Below, piece by piece: positions 9,489-17,993 of a stretch of 64,000 nt of DNA. The notes beneath the pieces were generated by a model. The model was not told the origin of the DNA, ran no database searches, and worked only from the letters and a program-made list of their open reading frames with translations. This DNA comes from Pseudoxanthomonas suwonensis (GTDB lineage Bacteria > Pseudomonadota > Gammaproteobacteria > Xanthomonadales > Xanthomonadaceae): the NCBI RefSeq assembly GCF_000972865.1, contig NZ_CP011144.1:2170001-2234000 (forward strand). The letters are read 5' to 3'. Within the stretch, counting starts at the first letter, position 1, and each line of letters starts with the position of its first letter. The translations under genes were made by a program, and so were the position numbers.

Positions 9489-9653
9489 TCACTTGATCTT
9501 GCCTTCCTTGTAGATCACGTGCTTGCGGACGACGGGATCGTACTTCTTGATCTCCATCTTGGCAGGCGTGTTCTTCTTGTTCTTGTCGGTGGTGTAGAAG
9601 TGGCCGGTGCCGGCCGAGGAGATCAGGCGAATCTTGTCGCGCTTGGATGCCAT
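9489..9653 (-). CDS. rpmG: 50S ribosomal protein L33
   Basis: A 54-residue basic protein of the large ribosomal subunit, beginning [20 protein letters not shown] and ending [17 protein letters not shown], the normal length and sequence type for L33. It lacks the zinc-binding CxxC pairs, so it is the zinc-independent form. GAGGAG stands a few bases before the ATG. It follows rpmB by 13 bp on the same strand, the conserved rpmB-rpmG order, and the pair ends at a clear intrinsic terminator about 80 bp downstream. Confidence 0.98.
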   Translation of the reverse strand: MASKRDKIRLISSAGTGHFYTTDKNKKNTPAKMEIKKYDPVVRKHVIYKEGKIK

Positions 9654-9666
9654 GGTCGATTACTCC

Positions 9667-9903
9667 TCAGATCTTCTCGCCGCGCGCGCGCAGCTCGGCC
9701 AGGACGGCGTCGATGCCGTTCTTGTCGATGGTGCGCAGGGCAGCGGTGGAAACACGCAGCTTCACCCAACGGTTCTCGGAGGCCACCCAGAAGCGGCGCT
9801 CGTGCAGGTTGGGGAGGAAACGGCGGCGGGTCTTGTTGTTGGCGTGCGAGACGTTGTTGCCGCTCTGCACGCCCTTGCCGGTAACTTGGCAAACGCGGGA
9901 CAT
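9667..9903 (-). CDS. rpmB: 50S ribosomal protein L28
   Basis: A 78-residue large-subunit ribosomal protein with the hallmark start [25 protein letters not shown] and the central [13 protein letters not shown]. Length equals that of the E. coli protein. The ATG at 9903 is preceded by GAGGTG. It is the first gene of the rpmB-rpmG pair. The 242 bp between it and the DUF885 gene on the same strand hold its promoter and the end of the upstream gene; nothing else was recognised there. Confidence 0.98.
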   Translation of the reverse strand: MSRVCQVTGKGVQSGNNVSHANNKTRRRFLPNLHERRFWVASENRWVKLRVSTAALRTIDKNGIDAVLAELRARGEKI

Positions 9904-10145
9904 AACGCACCTCGAAAGGTCTGGTGTCGCCCATAGCCCGGGAGACGGCGGCCCCGCGACCGGCCCCTCGTTCCAGGCGGAGACGGGGTTCGGCGCACGC
10001 GATGCAGGAAGGGGTTCGACTGCCATGGCGGCCCCGGATCGCGCTCCCGGGCCGCCGATCCGGACATGCCGGACGCAGCGAGCCGCGCATTATGCCGGGG
10101 CAAGTGCCTGATTGCAACCGGGTTCCGGGCGGGCGCCGGGGTGGT

Positions 10146-11957
10146 TCAGGGCGCCCGGGCGGCCCCGCCGGCCGTTCCGTCGGCCCGGGCGCGCTCGATG
10201 TACGCGCCGATCCGCTCCTCCAGCACCGGCAGCGGCACCGAGCCCTCGGCCAGGATCGCGTCGTGGAAGGCGCGGATGTCGAAGCGGTCGCCCAGTTCGG
10301 CCTCGGCCCTGGCCCGCAGGCGGACGATGGCGATCTCGCCGAGCTTGTAGCTCAGCGCCTGCGCCGGCCAGGAGATGTAGCGGTCGACCTCGGTGGTGAC
10401 CTCGTGCTCGGACAGGGCAGTGCGCTCGCGCAGGTAGGCCAGGGCCTTGTCGCGGCTCCAGCCGTAGTGGTGGATGCCGGTGTCGATGACCAGCCGGCTG
10501 GCGCGCCACATCTCGTAGGTCAGCCGGCCGAAGTCCTCGTAGGGCGTCTCGTAGATGCCCATCTCCTTGCCGAGCTTCTCGGTATACAGCGCCCAGCCCT
10601 CGCCGTAGGCGGAGATGTAGCTGTCGCGGCGGAACGCGGGCAGGTCCCCCTGCTCCTTGCTCAGCGCCGCCTGCAGGGCATGGCCGGGCGAGGATTCGTG
10701 CAGGGTCAGCGCCGGCAGGTTGTACAGCGGCCGCGAGCGCAGGTCGTAGGTGTTCAGCCAGTAGGTGCCCAGGCCGCCGCGGCCGGCGGTCCAGAACGGG
10801 GCGATGTCGTCGGGCACCGGGACGATGGTGAAGCGGCCGCGCGGCAGGGTGCCGATGAAGCGGTCGACCTGGCCGTCCACGCGCTTGGAGATCCAGGCCG
10901 CACGGTCGAGCAGCTGCTGCGGTTCGGCCACGTAGAACTGCGGGTCGGTGCGCAGGAAGCGCAGGAAGTCCTGGAAGCGGGTCTCGCCGCTGTCGCCCTC
11001 GAAGCCGAGCTGGTCGATGATCGCGTCCATCTCGCCCTGGATCCGCGCCACCTCGGCCAGGCCGATGCGGTGGATCTCCTCGGGCGACAGGTCCAGGGTG
11101 GTGTACTTGCGGATCTGCTGCCGGTAGTAGGCCTTGCCGCCGGGCATCCGGCTCGCGGCCAGGGTGGTCCGCGCGCGCGGGACGTATTCGTCGCGGAAGA
11201 ACACCTGCAGCCGGGCGAAGGCGGGGACCACCGCGTCGCGGATCGCCGCCTGCGCGGCCTCGCGCAGGGCCTGCTGCTCGGCGGCCGGTATCTGCGCCGG
11301 CAGTTCCCGGAAAGGCGCGTACAGCGGCGACTGGGTCGGGTCCTGCAGGTTCGCCACCGCCGCGATCGAGCCCTCGCGGCCGTCCAGCACCGCGCGCGGC
11401 ACGCTGAAGCCACGCGCCAGGCCGGCGCGCATGTTGGCGGTCTGCTGGTCGAAATGGCGCGGCACGTCTTCGAGCCGGGCGATGTAGGCACGGTAGGCGG
11501 CCGGCGTCCGCATCGGCCGGCGCGCCATGAAGTTCAGGCCGGCCCAGAACGAGCTGTCGGAATTGAACGGCATCTCGTAGCCGCGCAGCCGGGTCTCGTC
11601 GGCGAGGTTGCGGACCTGGACGCGGTAGACGGCCAGGTTGATCCGGTTGGTGTCGGACAGCTGCGCCGGGTCGATGGCGTCGAGCTGGCGCAGCACGCCC
11701 TCCCACACCTGCAGCCGTGCGTGTTGCGCGGCCGGGGACACGTCCGGCAGGCGCGGGTTGAGGTTGCCTTCGCCGCGGCTGTCCTCGTCGCCGGCGCCGT
11801 CCTGCTCCCTGCGCCAGGTCCATTCCTGCTCGTGGATCGCCTGGAAACGGGCGTCGGGATCGGCGACGGCGGGTGCCGGAGGCGGCTCCGCGGCGGTCGT
11901 GGCGGCGCCGGGCAGGGCGAGGGCGAGAAGCAGGGCGGCGGACAGCGGCTGGACCAT
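10146..11957 (-). CDS. Exported DUF885 family protein, putative metallopeptidase-like
   Basis: A 603-residue protein of the DUF885 family with an N-terminal signal peptide (MVQPLSAALLLALALPGAATTAAE). The family hallmark HESSPGHALQ is present, with H420, E421 and H426 forming an HExxPGH-type metal site, together with AYGEGWALYTEKLG and ISWPAQALSYKLGE. Members are common in Xanthomonadaceae and are thought to be zinc-dependent peptidases or carboxypeptidase-like enzymes, but biochemical proof is scarce. The start is the ATG at 11957 because it opens directly onto a signal peptide; the frame is open 20 codons further. It appears monocistronic. Confidence 0.82.
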   Translation of the reverse strand: MVQPLSAALLLALALPGAATTAAEPPPAPAVADPDARFQAIHEQEWTWRREQDGAGDEDSRGEGNLNPRLPDVSPAAQHARLQVWEGVLRQLDAIDPAQLSDTNRINLAVYRVQVRNLADETRLRGYEMPFNSDSSFWAGLNFMARRPMRTPAAYRAYIARLEDVPRHFDQQTANMRAGLARGFSVPRAVLDGREGSIAAVANLQDPTQSPLYAPFRELPAQIPAAEQQALREAAQAAIRDAVVPAFARLQVFFRDEYVPRARTTLAASRMPGGKAYYRQQIRKYTTLDLSPEEIHRIGLAEVARIQGEMDAIIDQLGFEGDSGETRFQDFLRFLRTDPQFYVAEPQQLLDRAAWISKRVDGQVDRFIGTLPRGRFTIVPVPDDIAPFWTAGRGGLGTYWLNTYDLRSRPLYNLPALTLHESSPGHALQAALSKEQGDLPAFRRDSYISAYGEGWALYTEKLGKEMGIYETPYEDFGRLTYEMWRASRLVIDTGIHHYGWSRDKALAYLRERTALSEHEVTTEVDRYISWPAQALSYKLGEIAIVRLRARAEAELGDRFDIRAFHDAILAEGSVPLPVLEERIGAYIERARADGTAGGAARAP

Positions 11958-12047
11958 GTGGCGGCGGACCGGTGGCGGGGAACCGGTGATCCTGACATCG
12001 GCGGCGGGCGCGGTCACGGGCCGGAAGTCCCGGGCGCACCCGCGGTG

Positions 12048-12395
12048 CTAGTGCGCGGCGCGGGCGCGGCGCCAGCCGTGGTGGCGGATGTCCAGGTACA
12101 GGTTGTAGGAGGCGACGAAGGTCGGGAACAGGTTCTGCAGCACGCCCACCGAGTCCTGCTTGGCCGAGAACAGGAAGTAGCTCAGGGTCATCAGGCTGCC
12201 GGCCACGCTCATGTACCAGAACAGGCGCGGGATCACCGGCCGCCGGGCCCGCCGCGAGGCGACGAACTGCACAAGCCAGCGTGCGCCGAACATCAGCGCG
12301 CCGGTGTAGCCGATCAGCTTCCAGCCGGTGACGTGCAGGCCGGTCCAGGCCAGCCATTCCAGCTGCCGGTTGAGGTCGAACGCGGGCAGGTCCAT
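12048..12395 (-). CDS. Small membrane protein with lipid-A-disaccharide-synthase N-terminal-like (LAB_N) domain
   Basis: A 115-residue protein with about three membrane helices (WKLIGYTGALMFGARWLVQFV, PRLFWYMSVAGSLMTLSYFLF and the VLQNLFPTFVASYNLYLDIR region), matching the LAB_N domain. Stand-alone copies often sit beside polyprenyl-phosphate glycosyltransferases and are suspected to handle lipid-linked sugars. Here it follows the GT2 gene by a single base (TGATATG), so the two are co-translated, with the sugar epimerase gene ahead of both. Its exact role is unknown; a part in moving or presenting a lipid-linked sugar is inference from this neighbourhood. Confidence 0.75.
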   Translation of the reverse strand: MDLPAFDLNRQLEWLAWTGLHVTGWKLIGYTGALMFGARWLVQFVASRRARRPVIPRLFWYMSVAGSLMTLSYFLFSAKQDSVGVLQNLFPTFVASYNLYLDIRHHGWRRARAAH

Positions 12396-12396
12396 A

Positions 12397-13119
12397 TCAG
12401 CGCTCCTCGATCCGGGTGCGGCGGCTGCGCGCGATCAGCCAGGCCACCCCGCGCAGGTCGCGCAGGCCGACCAGGGCGCGGCCCAGGTTGTTGTACTTGG
12501 ATACCCCGGCCGTGCGCGGCCGGTGCGCGACCGGCACGCTGACTGTCTTCCAGCCGGCGCGCTGGACCAGCGCCGGCAGGTAGCGGTGCATGTGGTCGAA
12601 GTAGGGCAGGTCCAGGAACACCGCGCGCTCCAACAGCTTGATCCCGCAGCCGGTGTCGGGAGTGTCGTCGCGCAGGATCCGCGCGCGGATCCGGTTGGCC
12701 CAGCGGCTGGCCCAGCGCTTGGAGCCGGAGTCCCGGCGGTCCACCCGCCAGCCGGCGAACAGTTTGACCTCCGGCGCGGCGTCGTCGCGCGCGGCCAGCA
12801 GCCTCGGGATGTCGGCCGGATCGTTCTGGCCGTCACCGTCGAGGGTGGCGATCCAGGCGCCGCGCGCGGCCTTGATCCCGTTGCGCACCGCGGTGCTCTG
12901 CCCGCTTCGGCTGAGGTGGTGCAGCACGCGCAGTTCCGGCACCCGGACCTTCAACGCCTGCAGCACCGCCAGCGAGTCGTCGTCCGAGTGGTCGTCGACG
13001 TAGACGATCTCGAAGGACGTGCGGCCGCGCAGCGCGGCGACGATCTCTTCGAGCAGCGGCGGGATGTTGTCGCGCTCGTTGAAGACCGGGACGACGACGG
13101 AGAGCTCGGGTGGGGTCAT
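12397..13119 (-). CDS. Family 2 glycosyltransferase, dolichol-phosphate-mannose-synthase-like
   Basis: A 240-residue GT-A fold glycosyltransferase. It opens with LSVVVPVFNERDNIPPLL, has the nucleotide-binding VDDHSDDDSL, the metal-binding ATLDGDGQNDP (DxD-like) and the late TAGVSKYNN. This matches polyprenyl-phosphate glycosyltransferases of the DPM1/ArnC type, but no C-terminal membrane helices follow, so it resembles the short soluble form. It would transfer a sugar from a nucleotide donor onto undecaprenyl phosphate. It lies in a three-gene same-strand group between the nucleotide-sugar epimerase and the LAB_N membrane protein, which suggests a small pathway modifying a lipid-linked glycan. 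The sugar is not known; a uronic acid or its derivative is possible given the epimerase. Confidence 0.85.
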   Translation of the reverse strand: MTPPELSVVVPVFNERDNIPPLLEEIVAALRGRTSFEIVYVDDHSDDDSLAVLQALKVRVPELRVLHHLSRSGQSTAVRNGIKAARGAWIATLDGDGQNDPADIPRLLAARDDAAPEVKLFAGWRVDRRDSGSKRWASRWANRIRARILRDDTPDTGCGIKLLERAVFLDLPYFDHMHRYLPALVQRAGWKTVSVPVAHRPRTAGVSKYNNLGRALVGLRDLRGVAWLIARSRRTRIEER

Positions 13120-13152
13120 GGCGTCGTGGGTGGGGGAGGAGGTTGGAGCGGG

Positions 13153-14118
13153 TCAGGCCGCGTCCCCGAAGTAGTCGCGGCACCAGTGCACCACCGGCGG
13201 CAGGCCGGACTCGATCGGCGTGTGCGGCTCGAAGCCGAAGGCCGCCCTGGCCCGCGCGGTGTCGGCCATGGTCTCGACCATGTCGCCCGGCTGCATCGGC
13301 CGGTAGGCCTTGCGCGCCGGCCGGCCGGCGGCCTGCTCGATCACCGCGATGAAGCGCTCCAGTTCGACCGGGGTGTGGTTGCCCAGGTTGAACACCCGGT
13401 GCGGTACCGCTTCGCCGGAAGGATGGTCGAGCGCGCCGAGGACGCCGGCGACGATGTCGGACACATGGGTGAAGTCGCGGCGCATGCGGCCGTGGTTGAA
13501 CACCTCGATCTCGCGCCCGGCCAGCACCGCGCGCGAGAACAGCAGTGGCGCCATGTCCGGCCGGCCCCACGGCCCGTACACGGTGAACAAGCGCAGGCCG
13601 GTGGCGCGCAGGCCGTACAGCTGGGCGTAGGTGTAGGCCATCAGCTCGTTGGCGGCCTTGGTCGCCGCGTACAGCGAACGCGGCTGGTCGATGCGCTGGT
13701 CCTCGGAGAACGGCGGCACCGCCGAGTCGCCGTAGACCGAACTGCTGGAGGCGTAGACCAGGTGGGCGACGCCGTGGTGGCGGCACAGTTCCAGCACGTT
13801 GACGAAGCCGTCCAGGTTGCTGGCGACATAGGCGTGCGGGTTCTGCAGCGAGTAGCGCACGCCGGCCTGCGCGGCCAGGTGGACGACGCGCGTGGGCCGC
13901 ACCTCGTCGAACAGCGCGGCCATTGCGTCGCGGTCGACCAGGTCCAGTTCGCGGATGTCGGTGTCCGGGCACAGCGCGGCCACGCGGTCGCGCTTGAGCC
14001 TGGGGTCGTAGTAGTCGTTGTAGCTGTCCAGGCCGACGACGCGTTCGCCGCGCTTGGCCAGGGCCTGGCAGGTGTAGGCGCCGATGAAGCCGGCGGCGCC
14101 GGTGACGAGGACGGTCAT
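13153..14118 (-). CDS. NAD-dependent nucleotide-sugar epimerase, UDP-glucuronate 4-epimerase-like
   Basis: A 321-residue extended short-chain dehydrogenase. The NAD-binding motif GAAGFIG is at the N-terminus, followed by YNDYYDPRLKRDR, which is typical of UDP-glucuronate 4-epimerases (CapI/GAE). The catalytic set is SSSVYG followed by YAATK. C-terminal blocks such as RRDFTHVSDIVAGV and RPMQPGDMVETMAD also fit that group. The ATG at 14118 is used; the frame is open further but the extra residues are not conserved-looking. It is the first gene of the cluster with the GT2 and LAB_N genes and would supply UDP-galacturonate or a related sugar nucleotide. Confidence 0.87.
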   Translation of the reverse strand: MTVLVTGAAGFIGAYTCQALAKRGERVVGLDSYNDYYDPRLKRDRVAALCPDTDIRELDLVDRDAMAALFDEVRPTRVVHLAAQAGVRYSLQNPHAYVASNLDGFVNVLELCRHHGVAHLVYASSSSVYGDSAVPPFSEDQRIDQPRSLYAATKAANELMAYTYAQLYGLRATGLRLFTVYGPWGRPDMAPLLFSRAVLAGREIEVFNHGRMRRDFTHVSDIVAGVLGALDHPSGEAVPHRVFNLGNHTPVELERFIAVIEQAAGRPARKAYRPMQPGDMVETMADTARARAAFGFEPHTPIESGLPPVVHWCRDYFGDAA

Positions 14119-14211
14119 GGGAGAGCCCGTGTCAGCTGGCGGCATTGTCGCAAGCGGCGGGTGAACGGGGAATCGCGCCACCGGCGACCGGTGCTACGGC
14201 CCCGGTTTCTT

Positions 14212-14306
14212 GTAGGAGCTGGCTTCAGCCGGCGACACGTGCGTCGGGAATACGAGGGAGTCGCCTGTGCCAGCGTGGTGTGTCGCCGGCTGAAGCCAGC
14301 TCCTAC
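14212..14306. repeat. Single GTAG-ended 95-bp palindromic repeat
   Basis: One element between the convergent-side end of parB and the epimerase start. It has matching arms: GCTGGCTTCAGCCGGC on the left and its complement GCCGGCTGAAGCCAGC on the right. It is exactly 95 bp, like most copies in the window. Confidence 0.85.
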
Positions 14307-14348
14307 AGAAAGCGGGCAGTGTCGCGACCGGGGTCTACCCCCCGGGCC

Positions 14349-15266
14349 TCAATCCTGCCGGCTGCGCAGCCGCTCGAGCACGCCGTCCAGGGTGTCCAGG
14401 TCGGTGTAGTGGATCACCAGCTTGCCCTTGCCGCCGCGCCCATGGGCGATGGCGACCTTCGTCCCCAGCGACTCGGACAGTTCGGTTTCCAGCGTGGCGA
14501 TGTCCGGCTGCTGCACGCGCGCGGCCTGCTTGCGCGCGGCGGCGGCGGTCACCGGCACCTTGCCGGCGGCGAACTGCTGGGCGCGGTGCTCGACCTCGCG
14601 TACCGACCAGCCGTGCTCGGCGGCCTCGTAGGCCAGCTTGCTGGCCAGTTCCGGCGACAGCGTCAGCAGCGCGCGGGCATGGCCCATCTCCAGCCGCCGT
14701 GCCTCGAGCAGGCCGCGGATCGCCGGCGGCAGGTCGAGCAGGCGCAGCAGGTTGGACACCGCCGCGCGCGAGCGGCCGACCGCGGCGGCGGCCTCGGCAT
14801 GGGTCAGCGCGAACTCGTCGATCAGCCGCTGCAGCGCCTGCGCCTCTTCCAGCGGGTTGAGGTCCTCGCGCTGGATGTTCTCGATCAGCGCCATGGCGAT
14901 GACGGTGCGGTCGTCCAGCTCGCGCAGGACCACCGGGATTTCGTTCAGGCCGGCCAGCTGCGAGGCGCGCCAGCGGCGCTCGCCGGCGACGATCTCGTAC
15001 TGCTCGGCGCCGATCTCGCGCACCACGATCGGCTGGATCACGCCCTGCGCGCGGATCGAGGCCGACAGCTCCTCCAGCTTGTCCGGGTCCATGTCCCGGC
15101 GCGGCTGGTACCGGCCCGGCTGCAGCTGGGCCACCGGCAGGGTGCGCAGCACGTCGCCGGGCTGCGGCTGCTCGACCTGCGCCGGCGCGGTCGCCGCGGC
15201 GGCGCCCTTGGGGCCGAGCAGCGCTTCCAGTCCGCGGCCCAGGCCGCGCTTCTTCGCCGTGCTCAT
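14349..15266 (-). CDS. parB: Chromosome partitioning protein ParB
   Basis: A 305-residue centromere-binding protein and CTPase that loads at parS sites and works with ParA to segregate the origin region. It begins KKRGLGRGLEALLG, has the GERRWRAS box and LIENIQREDLNPLEEA, then the helix-turn-helix region LTHAEAAAAVGRSRAAVSNLLRLL, and the C-terminal dimerisation part. Its ATG overlaps the parA stop (TGATG). The order rsmG-parA-parB on one strand is conserved in many bacteria near the replication origin, although no origin or DnaA boxes were recognised here. Confidence 0.97.
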   Translation of the reverse strand: MSTAKKRGLGRGLEALLGPKGAAAATAPAQVEQPQPGDVLRTLPVAQLQPGRYQPRRDMDPDKLEELSASIRAQGVIQPIVVREIGAEQYEIVAGERRWRASQLAGLNEIPVVLRELDDRTVIAMALIENIQREDLNPLEEAQALQRLIDEFALTHAEAAAAVGRSRAAVSNLLRLLDLPPAIRGLLEARRLEMGHARALLTLSPELASKLAYEAAEHGWSVREVEHRAQQFAAGKVPVTAAAARKQAARVQQPDIATLETELSESLGTKVAIAHGRGGKGKLVIHYTDLDTLDGVLERLRSRQD

Positions 15267-16072
15267 CAGGCGGCCTCCACCGGGGCCGGGCGGGCGGCGG
15301 CGCGCTCGCGTTCGTGCTGGCGGCGGATGACCTCGCCGGCCAGGCCCAGGTAGGCCACGCCGCCGCGCGAGGCGCGGTCGTAGCCGACGATGCTCTGGCC
15401 GTGGCTGGGCGCCTCGGCCAGGCGCACGTTGCGCGGCACGATGGTGCGGAACACCTTGTCGCCGAAGTGCTCGGTCAGCTCGGCCGAGACCGCGTTGGCC
15501 AGGTTGTTGCGCACGTCGAACATGGTCCGCAGCACGCCCTCGATCTCCAGGCCCGGGTTCAGCCGCTGGCGCAGCGCGTCGATGGTCTCCAGCAGCGCGC
15601 TCAGGCCCTCCAGCGCGTAGTACTCGCACTGCATCGGCACGATCACCGAGTCGGCGGCGGTCAGCGCGTTGAGGGTCAGCAGCGACAGCGCCGGCGGGCA
15701 GTCGACGACGATGAAGTCGTAGTCGCCGCGCAGCGGTTCCAGCGCCTGCTTGAGCTTCTGTTCGCGGCCGTCGATGTCCATCAGCTGGATCTCGGCGGCG
15801 GTCAGGTCGATGTTGCCGGGCAGCAGGTCGAAGCCCTCGGCGGTGGTCACCACGATCGAACGCGCGTCGCGTTCGCCGAGCAGCACGTCGCAGGTCGAGG
15901 CCTCCAGCTCGCGCTTGTCCACGCCGCTGCCCATGGTCGCGTTGCCCTGGGCGTCCAGGTCCACCAGCAGCACGCGCTTGGGCGTGCGCGCCAGCGCGGC
16001 GGCCAGGTTGACGGCCGTCGTGGTCTTGCCGACGCCGCCCTTCTGGTTGGCGATGGCGATGATGCGGGCCAT
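15266..16072 (-). CDS. parA: Chromosome partitioning ATPase ParA
   Basis: A 268-residue Walker-type ATPase that forms gradients on the nucleoid and pulls ParB-parS complexes apart. The deviant Walker A motif KGGVGKTT spans residues 11-18 with the signature Lys11, and VLLVDLDAQGNAT and FIVVDCPPALSLLTLNAL give the remaining motifs. The start is the ATG at 16072, 16 codons inside the longest open frame, because it opens directly onto MARIIAIANQKGG. It lies 58 bp after rsmG and overlaps parB by one base. Confidence 0.97.
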   Translation of the reverse strand: MARIIAIANQKGGVGKTTTAVNLAAALARTPKRVLLVDLDAQGNATMGSGVDKRELEASTCDVLLGERDARSIVVTTAEGFDLLPGNIDLTAAEIQLMDIDGREQKLKQALEPLRGDYDFIVVDCPPALSLLTLNALTAADSVIVPMQCEYYALEGLSALLETIDALRQRLNPGLEIEGVLRTMFDVRNNLANAVSAELTEHFGDKVFRTIVPRNVRLAEAPSHGQSIVGYDRASRGGVAYLGLAGEVIRRQHERERAAARPAPVEAA

Positions 16073-16130
16073 GCGGGAACTGCCTTGGTTGCGGGACGCC
16101 TGGGGTCCGGAACGGGCCATTATGCGGATT

Positions 16131-16769
16131 TCACGCCGCCCGGCCCACCTCGACCAGGTGCCGCTCGGCGCCCAGCCCGGGAACCGTGAGCGGGTGCACG
16201 GCCAGGGCGGTCCAGCCGGGCGGCAGGGCGGCGATCTCCTCGGCCGGGTGCACGCCCTTCATCGCCAGCAGGCGGCCGTGCGGGGCCAGCAGGTGGCCGC
16301 CGACCTCGAGGATCCCGGCCAGGGTGTCCAGGGCGCGGGCGGTGATCTGGGCGTAGGCGCCGGGCTCGGCGACCGCCTCGGCGCGCGCCTCGGCGACCCG
16401 AGCGTTGCCCAGCTTCAGCTGCCGCACCGCCTCGCGCAGGAAGCGCGCCTTCTTGCCGTTGCTCTCCACCAGGGTCACCTGCAGGTCCGGGCGGGCGATC
16501 GCCAGCGGGATCCCGGGCAGGCCCGGGCCGGTGCCCAGGTCGGCCAGCGCGCCGGGCTGCACGTACGGATGCATGGCCAGCGAGTCGAGGAGGTGGCGCA
16601 CGACCATCTCCTCCGGGTCGCGGATTGCGGTGAGGTTGTAGGTGCGGTTCCAGCGCAGCAGCAGGGCCAGGTAGTCCAGCAGCGGCGCGGCCAGGGCGCG
16701 GTCCAGGGCCAGCGCGGCCAGGCCGTCGTCCAGGCGCTGGCGCAGGGCGGGGGAGAAGGCGGTGTCCAT
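16131..16769 (-). CDS. rsmG: 16S rRNA (guanine527-N7)-methyltransferase RsmG
   Basis: A 212-residue SAM-dependent methyltransferase that modifies G527 of 16S rRNA. The SAM-binding motif [17 protein letters not shown] is central, preceded by [28 protein letters not shown], the usual N-terminal signature. The ATG at 16769 ([16 protein letters not shown]) is chosen; upstream codons translate repeat DNA. It is the first gene of the rsmG-parA-parB group. Confidence 0.95.
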   Translation of the reverse strand: MDTAFSPALRQRLDDGLAALALDRALAAPLLDYLALLLRWNRTYNLTAIRDPEEMVVRHLLDSLAMHPYVQPGALADLGTGPGLPGIPLAIARPDLQVTLVESNGKKARFLREAVRQLKLGNARVAEARAEAVAEPGAYAQITARALDTLAGILEVGGHLLAPHGRLLAMKGVHPAEEIAALPPGWTALAVHPLTVPGLGAERHLVEVGRAA

Positions 16770-16842
16770 GGGCGGAGTATCGCCGATGGCGTCGCTGCGC
16801 CTGTGGCGTGTCCGTATGAAGGGCGGGCGGCGCTCTGCTTTT

Positions 16843-16938
16843 GTAGGAGCCGGGTTCAGCCGGCGACGCGACGCCGTCGGCACAGGCGACTCCCTCATAT
16901 TCCCGACGCCCGTGTCGCCGGCTGAACCCGGCTCCTAC
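16843..16938. repeat. GTAG-ended palindromic repeat
   Basis: A 96-bp element with arms GCCGGGTTCAGCCGGC and GCCGGCTGAACCCGGC between rsmG and the phosphopantetheinyl transferase gene. Its right end CTAC, read on the minus strand as GTAG, supplies the stop codon of the latter gene. Confidence 0.85.
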
Positions 16939-17546
16939 AAATGGCGGGGGCGCCAGGCGAGGGCGGCGAGGTAGCCGGGCTGCGGCTCCCACTCGCGCAG
17001 CTGCCACCAGCCCGGGTCGCCCAGTTCCGGATCGCAGGCCAGCAGGCGCAGCGGCGCGTCGGCTCCGTCGCCGTCGCCGCCGAACTCCAGCCGGTGCAGG
17101 CCGAAGGCCAGGCCGCGGCCGTGCGCCTTCAGCAGGGCCTCCTTGGCGCACCACAGGCGCAGGAAGGCGGTGTCGCGCAGTTGGGGCGCGGTCGCGTGCA
17201 GGCGCTCGGTCTCGGCCGGGGCGAAGTAGCGCCGCGCCAGTTCCAGCGCGCGCGGCCGCGGTCGCTGCCGTTCCAGGTCCACCCCCAGGACGACGTCCTG
17301 GCCCAGGGCCAGCAGCAGGCGTTCGCCGCTGTGGCTCCAGCCGGCGTCGCGGTCGGCGTACGGCGCCAGCAGGCGCGGCCGGCCCCAGGCGTCGCGGACC
17401 AGCGGCGGCGCCACGCCGGGATCGCCGAGCCAGCCGGCGAGCAGGTCGCGGACCTGCGGTTCGCCGCGCAGCCCGGGCACGTGCGGCAGCGCCTGCACCC
17501 GCACCGGGCCGAACCGCCACCGGGTGGCCGGCGTCGTCCCGCTCAC
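16935..17546 (-). CDS. 4'-phosphopantetheinyl transferase (Sfp type)
   Basis: A 203-residue enzyme that moves phosphopantetheine from CoA onto carrier-protein domains. The two family motifs are GVDLE, carrying the Mg-binding Asp and Glu, and LWCAKEALLKAHGRGL (W-x-x-KEA-x-x-K). No polyketide or peptide synthetase lies in the window, so the carrier protein it serves is unknown; fatty-acid ACP or a xanthomonadin-type aryl polyene carrier is possible. The start is a GTG at 17546 (GTGAGCGGGACG), and no ATG alternative keeps the N-terminus. The stop TAG (16937-16935) comes from the end of the adjacent GTAG repeat, so the terminal residues RHL are shaped by that junction. Confidence 0.88.
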   Translation of the reverse strand: MSGTTPATRWRFGPVRVQALPHVPGLRGEPQVRDLLAGWLGDPGVAPPLVRDAWGRPRLLAPYADRDAGWSHSGERLLLALGQDVVLGVDLERQRPRPRALELARRYFAPAETERLHATAPQLRDTAFLRLWCAKEALLKAHGRGLAFGLHRLEFGGDGDGADAPLRLLACDPELGDPGWWQLREWEPQPGYLAALAWRPRHL

Positions 17547-17666
17547 GGCCGGCGCGGTCCGGCGGCGGCGGGGTATACGGCCGCTTCACGCCCCGGCGCG
17601 TCTGATGACCCGGCCCACCCCGGGTACCGGGGTGACTCTTGTGGGATATCTGAGGAGACGGACAGC

Positions 17667-17918
17667 ATGGGCATCATCATCTGGTTGATCGTGGGCGGCA
17701 TCGTCGGCTGGCTGGCCAGCCTGATCATGAGGCGCGACGCGCAGCAGGGCATCCTGCTCAACATCGTGGTCGGCATCGTCGGCGCGGTGCTGGCCGGCTG
17801 GATCTTCGGCGGCGGCATCAACGAGGCCATCACCATCCGCACGTTCCTGTTCTCGATCGTCGGCGCGGTCATCCTGCTGGCGATCGTGAACCTGTTCACC
17901 CGCGGCCGGGTGCGCTGA
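17667..17918 (+). CDS. GlsB/YeaQ/YmgE-family small membrane protein
   Basis: An 83-residue protein with three hydrophobic segments: IIIWLIVGGIVGWLASLIM, ILLNIVVGIVGAVLAGWIFGG and the FLFSIVGAVILLAIVNLF region. This is the glycine-rich pattern of the UPF0410/transglycosylase-associated family, whose members are often induced in general stress. The start is well supported by GAGGAG about 9 nt before the ATG. It stands alone, with a terminator-like hairpin 25 bp after the stop. Confidence 0.9.
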   Translation: MGIIIWLIVGGIVGWLASLIMRRDAQQGILLNIVVGIVGAVLAGWIFGGGINEAITIRTFLFSIVGAVILLAIVNLFTRGRVR

Positions 17919-17942
17919 CCCGACGGCATCGACGAGGCGGCG

Positions 17943-17972
17943 GAGGCCCGGTCCTGCCGGGCCTTCGTTGTT
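17943..17972 (+). terminator. Intrinsic terminator after the GlsB-family gene
   Basis: GGCCCGG and CCGGGCC form a stem around a short loop at about 17944-17962, followed by the T-rich TTCGTTGTTT. It separates this gene from the convergent exonuclease III gene and may serve both. Confidence 0.65.
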
Positions 17973-17993
17973 TGCGGAGGGCGGCGCGCCAAA

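Noticed and set aside
9904..10145. Structured leader before rpmB
   Set aside because: Only ordinary GC-rich sequence was seen; no autoregulatory structure could be supported by eye.
14349..16769. Replication origin near rsmG-parA-parB
   Set aside because: No DnaA-box cluster, AT-rich unwinding element or dnaA/gyrB/rpmH neighbours are visible, so an origin is not called.
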